Assembly (NCBI GenBank): GCA_039029315.1 | Contig: JBCCGK010000041.1 | Span: forward strand, 1 to 64,000 | DNA: 64,000 nt | Origin: JBCCCJ01 sp039029315 | GTDB taxonomy: Bacteria > Bacteroidota > Bacteroidia > J057 | Direction of reading: 5' to 3' | In this document: positions 35,392-44,697 of the stretch, one piece after another | Position numbering within the stretch: position 1 is the stretch's first letter | Layout: each line of letters starts with the position of its first letter | Position numbers and translations under genes: made by a program | Notes under the pieces: model-generated | The model's database searches: none | What the model was told of the DNA's origin: nothing | The model's input: only the letters and a program-made list of their open reading frames with translations

Positions 35392-35769
35392 ATGAAAACG
35401 CAATTGTCGCTTCTTCTTCTTTTCATCTGTTTGGCATTGTCCTGCGAACAGCCAGATACACTAGCCCCGAGCATCATCATTGTTACTCCCGAAGAGAATT
35501 CTTCTTTCCTCAATGGACAAGCAATCGATATTGCAGTTGATATAGAGGATGATGTAATGCTTCACAGTTATTCTCTCACAATCCTCACCCCAGACAATGG
35601 AGAGATCAAGTGGACAGCCTCACAACAAATCAATGTTCAGGAATTTAGCATTCGGGAATCCTTCCTGCCAGAAGTCAAACTGACTACTAGTTTTCTTTTG
35701 AAAATTGAAGCCAGGGACGCGACGGGAAATGAGAATAAAACAGAGACAGAATTTCAGGTAAATTTGTGA
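35392..35769 (+). CDS. DUF4625-like lipoprotein
   Basis: This is a 125-aa protein with lipobox ALSC (Cys18). The mature part is one Ig-like beta-sandwich with the pattern APSIIIVTPEENSSFLNGQ at the start and KIEARDATGNEN near the end, as in DUF4625 lipoproteins of Bacteroidota. Function unknown. It starts 3 bp after lepA, so it is probably co-transcribed with it. Confidence 0.7.
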   Translation: MKTQLSLLLLFICLALSCEQPDTLAPSIIIVTPEENSSFLNGQAIDIAVDIEDDVMLHSYSLTILTPDNGEIKWTASQQINVQEFSIRESFLPEVKLTTSFLLKIEARDATGNENKTETEFQVNL

Positions 35770-35784
35770 ACAATCTGTTGAGAC

Positions 35785-36042
35785 TTATGCTGGTTCTACC
35801 AAAAACCAACTCATTTGTTTCCCAATAATTTTTACCATTGAGCCTTCGGGAATAAAGCCTTTTACGCTACTGACTTCCATTTTTTTGCCATCTAGCTCTA
35901 TATAGCCACTGGTCTTGAGGGGGGTAAGCGTTTTGGCAATTCGACCGATGACATCCTTGGGGGAAGAACTATTGACTCCATCTTGGGAAGAACGAGAATT
36001 GTCGTTATGAGAACGATTGAAGAGAAATTGAAAAAATTTCAT
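35785..36042 (-). CDS. Stand-alone NfeD C-terminal (OB-fold) domain protein
   Basis: This is an 85-aa protein. After ~28 polar residues the remainder (DVIGRIAKTLTPLKTSGYIE, FIPEGSMVKIIGKQ) matches the beta-barrel C-terminal domain of NfeD proteins. The usual membrane helices and ClpP-like protease part are missing, and no stomatin-like (SPFH) partner gene is nearby. It may have lost the membrane part or be a soluble stand-alone form. Convergent with the DUF4625-like gene by 15 bp. Confidence 0.65.
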   Translation of the reverse strand: MKFFQFLFNRSHNDNSRSSQDGVNSSSPKDVIGRIAKTLTPLKTSGYIELDGKKMEVSSVKGFIPEGSMVKIIGKQMSWFLVEPA

Positions 36043-36096
36043 GAAGCAGGGATTGATTGTACCTCTGTTGAACGGATTTTATCAACATTGGTTTTT

Positions 36097-36121
36097 CAAC
36101 CGACTGGCAACCAGTCGGTTG
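36097..36121. terminator. Strong hairpin after the T9SS gene
   Basis: CAACCGACTGG (36097-36107) and CCAGTCGGTTG (36111-36121) form an 11-bp perfect stem with a 3-base loop. It lies downstream of the stop of the minus-strand T9SS gene and upstream of the NfeD-domain gene, so it may end the long transcript. No U-tract follows on the minus strand, so an operator role for the NfeD gene is the alternative. Confidence 0.45.
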
Positions 36122-36202
36122 ATCCGCCCTGTGCGAAAATCTGACAAATCGATTAATTCATCATTTCACATCTTTCGGCTTACAATAGCAATTGTGACAA
36201 AC

Positions 36203-39200
36203 TCAGTGGGCTAACAAGACAAATCGCTTCCCGATCTGGTTTTGTGCCTGATCCAGCATAAGATAGTAAACGCCTGAAGGCCAGTCGCCTAAATGGATAT
36301 CAATGGTTTGCTCTCCTGCAGGCAATTCCAGCTTTCGGGTCAAGATCAGCCGCCCGGATTGATCAAAAATCTTCAGTCCAACTGCTCCAAATGTTTGCTG
36401 GAAAAAGGATACGTTAAGCTGTCCGCTAGTAGGATTGGGATAGAGCCGAAAATTGTTTTCAGATCGTTCATCCAGCCCGACATTTCCTACCAGAATTTGC
36501 TTGGAAATTGTATCACTCCCACATTCACCAGAGGCGAATAGATGGACAGTATAGCTGCCAGCTTGCGCATAGGTATGAGAAGGAGCGTCCTCTGTTGACA
36601 TATTTCCATCTCCAAAATCCCAATGATAGTCGTTTTGCGTTCCTGGGCTGAGGTTTTGAAAATCTACCTGAAGGACATTGATTTGGGGATTGAAATCCAG
36701 GTTAAGATCAGGAGAAGGCAGATGATAGCAGCTCAGATCCAATTCTAACAATTTCCCAAAGCCACGGGTATCATAAGCAGCATCGTTTTGATAAGTCGTT
36801 CTGACAAAAAGACGATTCTGATGAGCAAATATGAAATTTCCATAAGGATTCCATGAAGCAGTATCGGGATTATTAAATATATCATACACATTCCCTGAAG
36901 GAAAATCAGCAATGGCAAAATGTTGTTCTTCTTCTCCATTGACACTTGAAAAGTTGCCAGATAAATAGATTTTATCACAGTGGATCTCAAAATTACGGAT
37001 GACTCCCTCAACCTGGATATTGACATCTTCTATTGATAGATCTTCTGGATTGATGGCAATCATATCTTTGGGGTCTTGTGGCGGATTGATTTTCAAAATC
37101 CCTCCAGCATACAGTTTTCCATCATAAGCTTGTATGTCATTGATGTTATGGCTATTGCCAAGAAAAAAATGAGTCAGACAAGATTTTACATAACCAGAAG
37201 TGGCATCTACCATGGCGATTGCATTATCACAAAATCGCTCGTTCGCAATCCCCAATGAATCGTAAACATGGTAGAAATTGCCGATAAAAAAGACCACCGA
37301 ATCAATGACATCTACCTCTGTGACAACTCCTAGACCAATGTCGTGTCCCACCCCACTTTCAAAGGGAAGAATGTTTCCTGTCTGCTTGTGAACCGCCATT
37401 AAGCTATGATTTCTGCTTTGCTGGATCGAATCAAACTCACCAGCGATATAGACACTGGTATCCGTGAACGCAAAGTCTAACACTGTTCCGTCTATGGGAT
37501 AATTCAAATGAGAGATCAACTGAGAGCCACTATCGAATGCTGCAAATCTATCCCGGCTTTGGCCATTGATTTCCGAAAAATCTCCCCCCACATAAAGATC
37601 TCCATCATTGAATTCCAATGCCCAAACAGTGCTGTCTGGTGAGGGGTCCCAATCAGTTGGTCTATGAGTATCCAGGTCGAACTCATACAGATTGTTCCGT
37701 TTCATCCCGCCTATGCTCTCAAAGCCTCCTCCCATCAATATGCGTTGTGATTGCAAATCCAAAGCACTCACAGATGCTTTATCGCTCTCTTGGTTAAACA
37801 CATAACAAGAAAAAGAAGTAGGATTTCCCGTACTGATAGCGAACTCAGCGACTGATTTCTCCATGCTATCCCCTTGAATCATAAAATATCCTCCTGCGAA
37901 GACACTGGTATCTGTGAAGGAGAAATCTTGTACATGATAATCTGGATGATCTACAAAATCTACAAAAATACTCACTTGGAGAGAGCTCAGATCCAATCGA
38001 TCAAGCTGTTCGGGATAGCTTATGTATAGATTGTTCTGGCGAATTCCCATTGCATCAGGAAAGCCCGTTACATCAAATATTTTTTCCTGGCTTGATAGCT
38101 TAAATACCTTCGTCCAATAAGCTTTGATGACCAGAAAATCCCCATCCTGTTCCACGATTGTTCCATCATAAATATGGCTGGAACTTAGAGGCGCTAGTTC
38201 ATCATATATCCAGGTCCAATCCTCATCTGGCAGACTCCTTCCTGAATGACCATCAGTCATGACAATATTATAGTCTCTACTGCTGAATTTTCGATTCACT
38301 CTCCCCACAAGAATCACAGATTGATGATAGCCTGCGAGTTGATGAATATCAGCCAGATAAAAGTCTGGGTCATAATCAAGGACCAGACCTGTTTCAGGAT
38401 CTAGTGCAGCCACGCCGATTCTTTCCTCGCCTTGAATGGTATCGAAAGCTCCGCAAACATAGAGGCGATTGTCATGCAGCAATATGTCTCTGATGAGGCC
38501 ATTGGCTTCAATATCAAGCGGAAGGAGCTTGCCCAGAGAGTCATATTGGACAAGCCTGTAATACAGCTCCATATCAATCCTCTGAATTCCGGTAATGACG
38601 AACCAGCCTCCTTGTCCATCAGGAATGATTTCTTCGAATGTATTATGTGTACTTCTTGATCGGTCAATCGGAATATGTTGATTGCTTTGCAGATCAAACA
38701 AGCCTAATCCAGGCTGATAAGGACCAATCAAATCAAACTGGCCACCGACCAGGATGTTGTTTCCATTTCCCTCCAGTACTCTGGAAGCATTCTCTGTGGA
38801 TCTGCTAATCCATACATCATCATTGAGATATGAGACTCCGGCATAAACAATTCCCCTGTTTTGGCAGCCATGTGAATCTGTTACTTCTACCCTATACACT
38901 CCTGATTGAGAAACATGAATTTGCTGACTGCTATCTCCCGTTGACCATTGATAGTGCGAAAAACCAGGTGCAGCAGAAAGAGTCGCACTATCTCCACTAC
39001 AAAAGTTCAGATCATCGGGCAACTGGAGATCAGGCTGAGAAAATCCTGTTAGCTGAAAAGAAATGCTGTCATTCTGGGCAAGCGTATCCACGACTCCATT
39101 GCCCATGTTGACCCACATCTGGAAATGAGCTGTGGTATCGGGCCCAATAAAAACCTTGCGCAACAAGATAGAATCTTTGATGGCGTTTGGAGGAATCACC

Positions 39201-40759
39201 AGGCTGGTATCAGGGTTAAACGTTGCTGGTAGCCGAATCAAAAAACTATCAATCAAGATCCCTTCCTGCGATAAGTAGATATTGTAGTCCTGAACAGAGG
39301 CATTGGAGAGATTTTCTATATCGACAAACAGATCATAGGCTCCTGGACAGGCAGAATCAGGCAATAACACATTGGCCATTGTCAGATCAAAACTTGGAAT
39401 AAGGAGAGAGACCTCATCTGCTCCCATATCCGGGTGATTTGGATCTCTGAATTCTCCATCAATATCCTTTGGAACATAGGATAAATAGGTTCCTTGATCA
39501 AAAACATCAAGATTGGAAGAATCAGTAAAAATCAAATGAAGGGTAGAAGGACCCCAGATAAAATGAAAGGTATCGACGATGGAGTGCATCCCCGATCCTG
39601 TAGCTTGTTGGAATTGGGCGAGACTTGAATAGCCCGTCGTGTCATTCATAAAGAAAAAACCGCCGGGCCTCTGATAGCCGTTATAATCAAAGGAGAAGTT
39701 CTTGCTAAAGAGATCCTCAAAGGAAATGATGCTGGCTGACTGACCCTCCTTCGCAAAAATATTGTTCAGAACCTCGACATTATCAGAGTTAATAACCATC
39801 AGATTATAGCCTGATGTAGAAGAATTTAGGGAATTATAAAGAGAATTGTGAACGATGCGAAATAAATTACATCCTGAAATCTTTACATTTCGGGAGTCAT
39901 TCCCCAAACAAAAATTATTCGCAAGAATATTTGGCTCAACGGAAGTAGAATCTCCGATAGAATTTAAGGAGACTTGATCTCTGAAGACATTCTCCTGGAT
40001 GTTTGCATAGGTTGCTGAACTGACAGTGAGTGCATTGAATAGAATGCTCGAGGATTCATTTCCGATAATGTATAAACTATCTATATCACTCAATCTCATT
40101 CCCCATCTTTCCTGCTCAAATGTACAATTGATGATCTGTACATTTCCTCTCCTTGCATATGGATTGATATCCACTGCTCGATTTGCTTTTTGGAACGCAC
40201 AGTTTTCAATCAAGATGTTGTCGAACTCACCGTGGAGATGAAATTGAGCATAGACATCATGAATGGCAAATTGGTATGAATCCAAGAAGACACAATTCCG
40301 AATCACGATATCTCCATTGTCATTATTAAAGCGCACATTCCATCCACTATTCACCTGAGAAGTGCCAAAAACCCCAAAGCTCAGGTGCTCGAAAATGATG
40401 TGTTTGGTCCGCCACATACTGATGATCCAGTCTGAGAACTGAGTTCTTTGAAGTACCACTTCACTGCTATCTCCATTTTGAGAACGGAAGGTGACAGAAT
40501 TCAGGGCCGAATTGCCAGGGATAGAATCGAGTTTTGTCTGGAATTCACTTGTTGTGGTATAACTTCCTGGCCTAAACTCAAAAATAACCGGACCACAAAC
40601 CCCCAAGGTCTCCAAATCAGTGACAATTTCAGATAATTCAGTGTAATCCGGGCTAGATCCGCCAACGGTATAGATTCCACTGAGACATTGGCCAACAACA
40701 GCTTGAAAGAGGAAAAAACTCAGGAAAAAAAAGGAAATAAAGGCTGGTAGTATTCTCAT
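36203..40759 (-). CDS. Giant T9SS-secreted protein: beta-helix, PKD, sorting domain
   Basis: This 1,518-aa protein has signal peptide MRILPAFISFFFLSFFLFQ. About 25-440 is a right-handed parallel beta-helix (IVIRNCVF, NIFAKEGQS). About 455-570 is a CARDB-like sandwich and about 575-630 an Ig-like domain (YQWSTGDSSQQIHVSQSG). About 640-1310 carries delta-60/DUF5122-like propeller repeats (YVGGDFSEINGQSRDRFAAF). A PKD domain lies near 1360-1430 (YHWDFGDGNMSTEDAPSHTY). The C-terminal type A sorting domain (FRLYPNPTSGQLNV, DWPSGVYYLML) sends it through the type IX system to the cell surface or medium. It is probably an adhesin or binding protein. The 161-bp element copy D lies 49 bp upstream of the start. 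Confidence 0.9.
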   Translation of the reverse strand: MRILPAFISFFFLSFFLFQAVVGQCLSGIYTVGGSSPDYTELSEIVTDLETLGVCGPVIFEFRPGSYTTTSEFQTKLDSIPGNSALNSVTFRSQNGDSSEVVLQRTQFSDWIISMWRTKHIIFEHLSFGVFGTSQVNSGWNVRFNNDNGDIVIRNCVFLDSYQFAIHDVYAQFHLHGEFDNILIENCAFQKANRAVDINPYARRGNVQIINCTFEQERWGMRLSDIDSLYIIGNESSSILFNALTVSSATYANIQENVFRDQVSLNSIGDSTSVEPNILANNFCLGNDSRNVKISGCNLFRIVHNSLYNSLNSSTSGYNLMVINSDNVEVLNNIFAKEGQSASIISFEDLFSKNFSFDYNGYQRPGGFFFMNDTTGYSSLAQFQQATGSGMHSIVDTFHFIWGPSTLHLIFTDSSNLDVFDQGTYLSYVPKDIDGEFRDPNHPDMGADEVSLLIPSFDLTMANVLLPDSACPGAYDLFVDIENLSNASVQDYNIYLSQEGILIDSFLIRLPATFNPDTSLVIPPNAIKDSILLRKVFIGPDTTAHFQMWVNMGNGVVDTLAQNDSISFQLTGFSQPDLQLPDDLNFCSGDSATLSAAPGFSHYQWSTGDSSQQIHVSQSGVYRVEVTDSHGCQNRGIVYAGVSYLNDDVWISRSTENASRVLEGNGNNILVGGQFDLIGPYQPGLGLFDLQSNQHIPIDRSRSTHNTFEEIIPDGQGGWFVITGIQRIDMELYYRLVQYDSLGKLLPLDIEANGLIRDILLHDNRLYVCGAFDTIQGEERIGVAALDPETGLVLDYDPDFYLADIHQLAGYHQSVILVGRVNRKFSSRDYNIVMTDGHSGRSLPDEDWTWIYDELAPLSSSHIYDGTIVEQDGDFLVIKAYWTKVFKLSSQEKIFDVTGFPDAMGIRQNNLYISYPEQLDRLDLSSLQVSIFVDFVDHPDYHVQDFSFTDTSVFAGGYFMIQGDSMEKSVAEFAISTGNPTSFSCYVFNQESDKASVSALDLQSQRILMGGGFESIGGMKRNNLYEFDLDTHRPTDWDPSPDSTVWALEFNDGDLYVGGDFSEINGQSRDRFAAFDSGSQLISHLNYPIDGTVLDFAFTDTSVYIAGEFDSIQQSRNHSLMAVHKQTGNILPFESGVGHDIGLGVVTEVDVIDSVVFFIGNFYHVYDSLGIANERFCDNAIAMVDATSGYVKSCLTHFFLGNSHNINDIQAYDGKLYAGGILKINPPQDPKDMIAINPEDLSIEDVNIQVEGVIRNFEIHCDKIYLSGNFSSVNGEEEQHFAIADFPSGNVYDIFNNPDTASWNPYGNFIFAHQNRLFVRTTYQNDAAYDTRGFGKLLELDLSCYHLPSPDLNLDFNPQINVLQVDFQNLSPGTQNDYHWDFGDGNMSTEDAPSHTYAQAGSYTVHLFASGECGSDTISKQILVGNVGLDERSENNFRLYPNPTSGQLNVSFFQQTFGAVGLKIFDQSGRLILTRKLELPAGEQTIDIHLGDWPSGVYYLMLDQAQNQIGKRFVLLAH

Positions 40760-40808
40760 GGTAGATACTGTAATTAGATATTGATGAAAAAGTGTGCCTT
40801 GATTCTAA

Positions 40809-40969
40809 GAGACTGTTTGGAAATCTATTACTTATTTTTTGTATGCGTCTTTTTTCCTCATTCTGCGGCTTTTTTTGTTCTCATAGCACCACTATGAGAA
40901 CAAAAAAGAGCCTTGTCTGAGAAAAAAATATACCATAAAAATTCTCAGCACAGATTCCAAAACAGTCTC
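40809..40969 (+). repeat. 161-bp MITE-like element, copy D (reference copy)
   Basis: This is the cleanest complete copy: left end GAGACTGTTTGG, right end CCAAAACAGTCTC, flanked by a perfect TAA duplication (40806-40808 and 40970-40972). The central hairpin has arms GTTCTCATAG (40877-40886) and CTATGAGAAC (40892-40901), loop CACCA, extended by six T/A pairs. The two halves of the whole element are imperfect inverted copies of each other, so a transcript could fold end to end. It sits in the spacer between two divergent genes. Confidence 0.92.
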
Positions 40970-41144
40970 TAAGGGTTGAAAATAACAGCGAGAAATTCTA
41001 TTTCCAAAAGAGTGATCCCAATTCATCAGAAGCAACTTCGACGAATCTTCGAGAGCAAAGCTTGCCCCACTGTTGATTTTGATGCAACTAGGGTCTAATT
41101 TTCTGACAGACTCACTCCTGCTATTGATTATTGCTGAACTTGTT

Positions 41145-42581
41145 ATGAAATCTCAATCATTATCCCGCAGAAACTTCCTATGGCGCTATGGCGGTGGCTT
41201 AGGAGGAGTAGCACTGGCCCAGATGTTGGGCATGGGCGATCTATTCGGTCATTCATGGATGGATATGTTGACCGAAGGAGACATCCTTCCTCATCATCCC
41301 CCCAAAGCCAAACGGGTCATACAATTGTTTATGTCCGGGGCTGCCAGTCAAGTGGACACCTTTGATTACAAGCCAGAATTGATCAAGCGAGCAGGGCAAG
41401 CCTTCGATGTGGGAGAAGGAGTAGAACTCTTCCAGAGCAAGGCCGGGGTGGTGATGCCTTCGCCCTGGGAATGGAAGCAATATGGAGAATGCGGAAAATG
41501 GGTAAGTGGCTTGGTTCCTCATTTGGCACAATGTGTAGATGATATCGCCTTTCTTCCAGCCATGGTTGCGACTTCGAATGTGCATGGACCAGCCACGTTC
41601 ATGCAGAATACAGGATTTGTCCTGCCAGGATTTCCGAGTGTTGGAGCGTGGGTGAGCTATGCCTTGGGAAAAATGACTGACAATCTACCGACCTTTGTCG
41701 TATTGCCGGATTCCAGAGGGTACGGACCAGGAGGCCCCAAAAACTGGGGCGCAGGATTCTTGCCTTCCAGCCATCAGGGGACCCTCGTACGACCCGCAGA
41801 AGAGAATCCCATTGCAGATCTTTTCCCACCTGATGATGAATACCTCAATTCAGAGGCGGATGCAGATGGGCTCAGGGTGTTGAATCGACTGAATCAATCT
41901 CACCTGAAAGGCAGAGAAGAAGACAGCCGTTTGGAGGCCCGGATTCAGAGTTACGAATTGGCTGCCAAACTCCAACTGGCCGCTCCTGAGGTTTTCGATC
42001 TTCGAAAAGAAACAGCCAGTACACGCAAGTTGTATGGGATCGATGACCCGATCACTGCAGATTTTGGTAGGAATTGTCTGATTGCAAGGAGGTTGCTGGA
42101 AAGAGGAACCCGCTTTGTTCAGGTTTGGAGTGGCGCAGACAATGCCTTCCCTCGCAGGAATTGGGACTCACATGAAGACCTGAAAAAGGATCATGGCGAA
42201 ATGGCAGCCAGCATGGACAAGCCAGCTGCTGCATTGCTTATTGACCTCAAGCAGCGAGGCATGTTGGAAGATACCATTGTGTTCTGGACAACAGAATTTG
42301 GGCGCATGCCATGTAGCCAGGGCAATGCAGGTCGAGATCATAATCCATTTGCGTTCACTTCCTGGGTAGCGGGAGGAGGCATTAAGGGAGGTGTAACGTA
42401 TGGCCAAACGGATGAATGGTCCTATAAGGTGGCAGAAAACCCAACCTATTGTTATGATCTTCATGCCACCATTCTTCATCTACTAGGGATTGACCATGAG
42501 CGCTTGACTGTAAGGAACAATGGCATAGATCGAAGACTGACAGATGTTCATGGTAGACTCATCAAGGACATTTTGGCGTGA
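41145..42581 (+). CDS. DUF1501 protein with Tat signal (sulfatase-like)
   Basis: This 478-aa protein starts at ATG 41145; the next residues contain the twin-arginine motif SRRNFLW followed by a glycine-rich hydrophobic stretch, so export is by Tat. The body matches DUF1501, an alkaline-phosphatase-superfamily group (VIQLFMSGAASQVDTFDYKP, WDSHEDLKKDHGEMAASMD, VFWTTEFGRMPC). DUF1501 genes normally follow a DUF1553/DUF1549 planctomycete-type cytochrome gene; here that partner is absent, and the space upstream holds only a 161-bp element. The frame opens earlier, at 41073, but the Tat motif fixes the likely start. Confidence 0.9.
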   Translation: MKSQSLSRRNFLWRYGGGLGGVALAQMLGMGDLFGHSWMDMLTEGDILPHHPPKAKRVIQLFMSGAASQVDTFDYKPELIKRAGQAFDVGEGVELFQSKAGVVMPSPWEWKQYGECGKWVSGLVPHLAQCVDDIAFLPAMVATSNVHGPATFMQNTGFVLPGFPSVGAWVSYALGKMTDNLPTFVVLPDSRGYGPGGPKNWGAGFLPSSHQGTLVRPAEENPIADLFPPDDEYLNSEADADGLRVLNRLNQSHLKGREEDSRLEARIQSYELAAKLQLAAPEVFDLRKETASTRKLYGIDDPITADFGRNCLIARRLLERGTRFVQVWSGADNAFPRRNWDSHEDLKKDHGEMAASMDKPAAALLIDLKQRGMLEDTIVFWTTEFGRMPCSQGNAGRDHNPFAFTSWVAGGGIKGGVTYGQTDEWSYKVAENPTYCYDLHATILHLLGIDHERLTVRNNGIDRRLTDVHGRLIKDILA

Positions 42582-42673
42582 TTGTCTAGCTGATTTTCCT
42601 GTGTTTGTGTATTCCAAATTGTGGGGACTCTTTGTATGTTTGCAGCAAGAAACAATGACTCAAGCATTCCTCC

Positions 42674-43810
42674 ATGTCCCACACCTTTAACTTTCCTACA
42701 CCTGTCAGATTTGGGGCAGGTGTCATTCAAGAGCTTCCCGGCTACCTCAAATCAAGCGGTCTTCTTCGACCTCTTTTGGTCACCGATCCTACTGTAGCCA
42801 AATTGGATTTTTTTCAGAACATCGCGAGTGATTTGAGAGAAAAAGGCATAGATGTGTCGGTTTTCTCAGACATGCACGCCAATCCGATCAAATCTGATGT
42901 ACTCAAAGGAGGCGATGCCTATGACACCTCAGAGCGAAATTGTATCATTGGCATCGGTGGTGGGGCGGCTATGGATGTCGCACGCGCCATTGCGCTTCGT
43001 ATCAATCATCGCGAAGATTTGTTTGTCTACGATGACCTGATTGGCGGAGACAAATATGTCACCAATGAAGTTCCGCCGCTGATCACGGTTCCCACCACCT
43101 CTGGAACAGGGAGTGAGGTAGGCAGGAGTGCGATTATTTCAGAGGATGAAAGCAAGAAAAAGCGGATTTTGTTTGCTCCGAGTCTTATGGCTCAACAAGT
43201 GTTTGCAGATCCGGAGTTGACCTATGGACTGCCACCACATGTGACAGCCGCCACAGGCATGGATGCCCTGACACACAATATGGAAGCATTCCTGGCAAAA
43301 AACTATCATCCTATGGCTGATGGAATTGCTCTGGAAGGCATTCGATTGATTTTTCGGTCGATTGAAACGGCTGTACATTCTCCAACACCAGAAGCAAGAG
43401 CCGATATGCTCATGGGATCAATGATGGGAGCTGTAGCCTTCCAGAAGGGATTAGGGGTAGTTCACTCACTGGCACATCCACTATCGACCCTGCTGGATAT
43501 GCATCATGGTCTAGCCAATGCCATCAACCTCCCCTATGGAATGCGATTCAATATTGAAGGATTTGAAGATCGTTTCGCACGCATGGCACGTACTGTCGGT
43601 TTGGCCGAACCTACTGGCGAAGCATTGGTAGAAGCGTTGTTTCAACTGAATAGGCGACTGAACATTCCGACTCGTCTTCGTGATGCCGGGGTAGAAGAGT
43701 CCCATTTGGAAACACTCGCAGACCTTGCCATCGCAGACTTTGCTCATCCGAATAATCCCAAGGCTGTCAGCAGGGCGGATTTTCTGGCTTTGTATCAGCA
43801 AGCATGGTAG
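42674..43810 (+). CDS. Iron-containing alcohol dehydrogenase
   Basis: This is a 378-aa group III alcohol dehydrogenase. The NAD-binding motif GIGGGAAMDVARA lies near 92-104 and PTTSGTGSEVGR near 140-151. The metal site is formed by Asp in FADPEL, His in MDALTHNMEAF, and two His in VHSLAHPL and MHHGLANA, all present. The length is normal. It oxidises alcohols or reduces aldehydes with NAD(P); the specific substrate is not deducible. It is 92 bp after the DUF1501 gene on the same strand, without obvious functional link. Confidence 0.93.
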   Translation: MSHTFNFPTPVRFGAGVIQELPGYLKSSGLLRPLLVTDPTVAKLDFFQNIASDLREKGIDVSVFSDMHANPIKSDVLKGGDAYDTSERNCIIGIGGGAAMDVARAIALRINHREDLFVYDDLIGGDKYVTNEVPPLITVPTTSGTGSEVGRSAIISEDESKKKRILFAPSLMAQQVFADPELTYGLPPHVTAATGMDALTHNMEAFLAKNYHPMADGIALEGIRLIFRSIETAVHSPTPEARADMLMGSMMGAVAFQKGLGVVHSLAHPLSTLLDMHHGLANAINLPYGMRFNIEGFEDRFARMARTVGLAEPTGEALVEALFQLNRRLNIPTRLRDAGVEESHLETLADLAIADFAHPNNPKAVSRADFLALYQQAW

Positions 43811-43986
43811 ATCTGACAAATTTTTTTGCCAAAGCCTAAACCCCAGTCGCTGTTTTGCAGTACAATTTCTGAGAACCTTCTTTGTTGATCAATTATTCAC
43901 CCTTCTCTACACTTCTGCTTGAACTACCCCTCCTTCTCTTATTTTTCCCTGCGATTTTGTCCCCAAAACCATAGGGTTGAGATCGA

Positions 43987-44014
43987 TAAACAGAAATATT
44001 CATATTTCTGTTTA
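43987..44014. promoter_or_regulatory. 28-bp perfect palindrome before the second sigma gene
   Basis: Arms TAAACAGAAATAT (43987-43999) and ATATTTCTGTTTA (44002-44014) flank a 2-base centre. It ends 28 bases before the sigma factor ATG at 44043. The near-absence of a loop favours a dimeric protein-binding site over an RNA hairpin. It argues against translation starting upstream at 43977. Confidence 0.65.
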
Positions 44015-44042
44015 CATTTATGCACAGCCACGGACTATATCT

Positions 44043-44627
44043 ATGAAGGCAAAATATTCTGATCAAGCATTGATTGACATGATTCACCGCGGGGGAGAAG
44101 ATCTGTCGACGGCTATGCATATTCTGTATGGCATGTATAATGATCGTCTTCTCCAGTGGCTTCGAAATCGAAGAGAGGAAGATGCTGAGGACATCTGCCA
44201 TGAAGCCATGGTGAACCTCATCGAAAGTGTGCTCGACCAGCGATTCAAGAATAATAGCACGATATATACATATCTGGTGGCGATTGCTAAGAAGTTGTGT
44301 CTGAAAAAAAGAGATCGTGCCGGAAGAGATGAACGTTTTAAAAACAAACATACCCAAATGGATTTGGAGGAGATTGATCCTGAAGTGCTGATGATGACCA
44401 CGGAATTGAGGGAAATGGTCGAACTTGCAATGAAACGTCTCAAGCCCAAAAATCGAGAAGTTCTTCGATTGTGGATGAGAAAGTACTCCATGAAGGAGAT
44501 TGCAGACAAGATGGGATATCAAAGTCCCACGGTTGCAAGAATCACCAAAAGCAGAAGTTTGGCTCAGCTGGTGAATCTCATCGGAAAAGATCAGGAATTA
44601 AGTCGTACATTAAGGGAATTAATCTGA
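44043..44627 (+). CDS. ECF-type RNA polymerase sigma factor (second)
   Basis: This 194-aa protein has region 2 at about 20-85 (LYGMYNDRLLQWLRNRREED, AEDICHEAMVNLIESVL) and region 4 at about 120-175 (KRLKPKNREVLRLWMRKYSM, KEIADKMGYQSPTVARI). The start is ATG 44043, after the 28-bp palindrome. It is followed after 70 bp by a single-pass TPR protein like the anti-sigma of the first pair. The two sigma factors differ clearly in sequence and are not a recent duplication. Confidence 0.87.
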   Translation: MKAKYSDQALIDMIHRGGEDLSTAMHILYGMYNDRLLQWLRNRREEDAEDICHEAMVNLIESVLDQRFKNNSTIYTYLVAIAKKLCLKKRDRAGRDERFKNKHTQMDLEEIDPEVLMMTTELREMVELAMKRLKPKNREVLRLWMRKYSMKEIADKMGYQSPTVARITKSRSLAQLVNLIGKDQELSRTLRELI

Positions 44628-44697
44628 GATACCTGGACTTATATTGACATCATATGAAACGGTCACCCACCATTTGGTAAATTAAGCAGTTGATGCC

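Noticed and set aside
40871..40907. Central hairpin of the 161-bp element as an intrinsic terminator
   Set aside because: The T tract precedes and the A tract follows the stem on both strands, so they pair and extend the stem instead of leaving a U tail.
43893..44522. 209-codon minus-strand frame
   Set aside because: Antisense to the second sigma factor gene, whose domains are clear.
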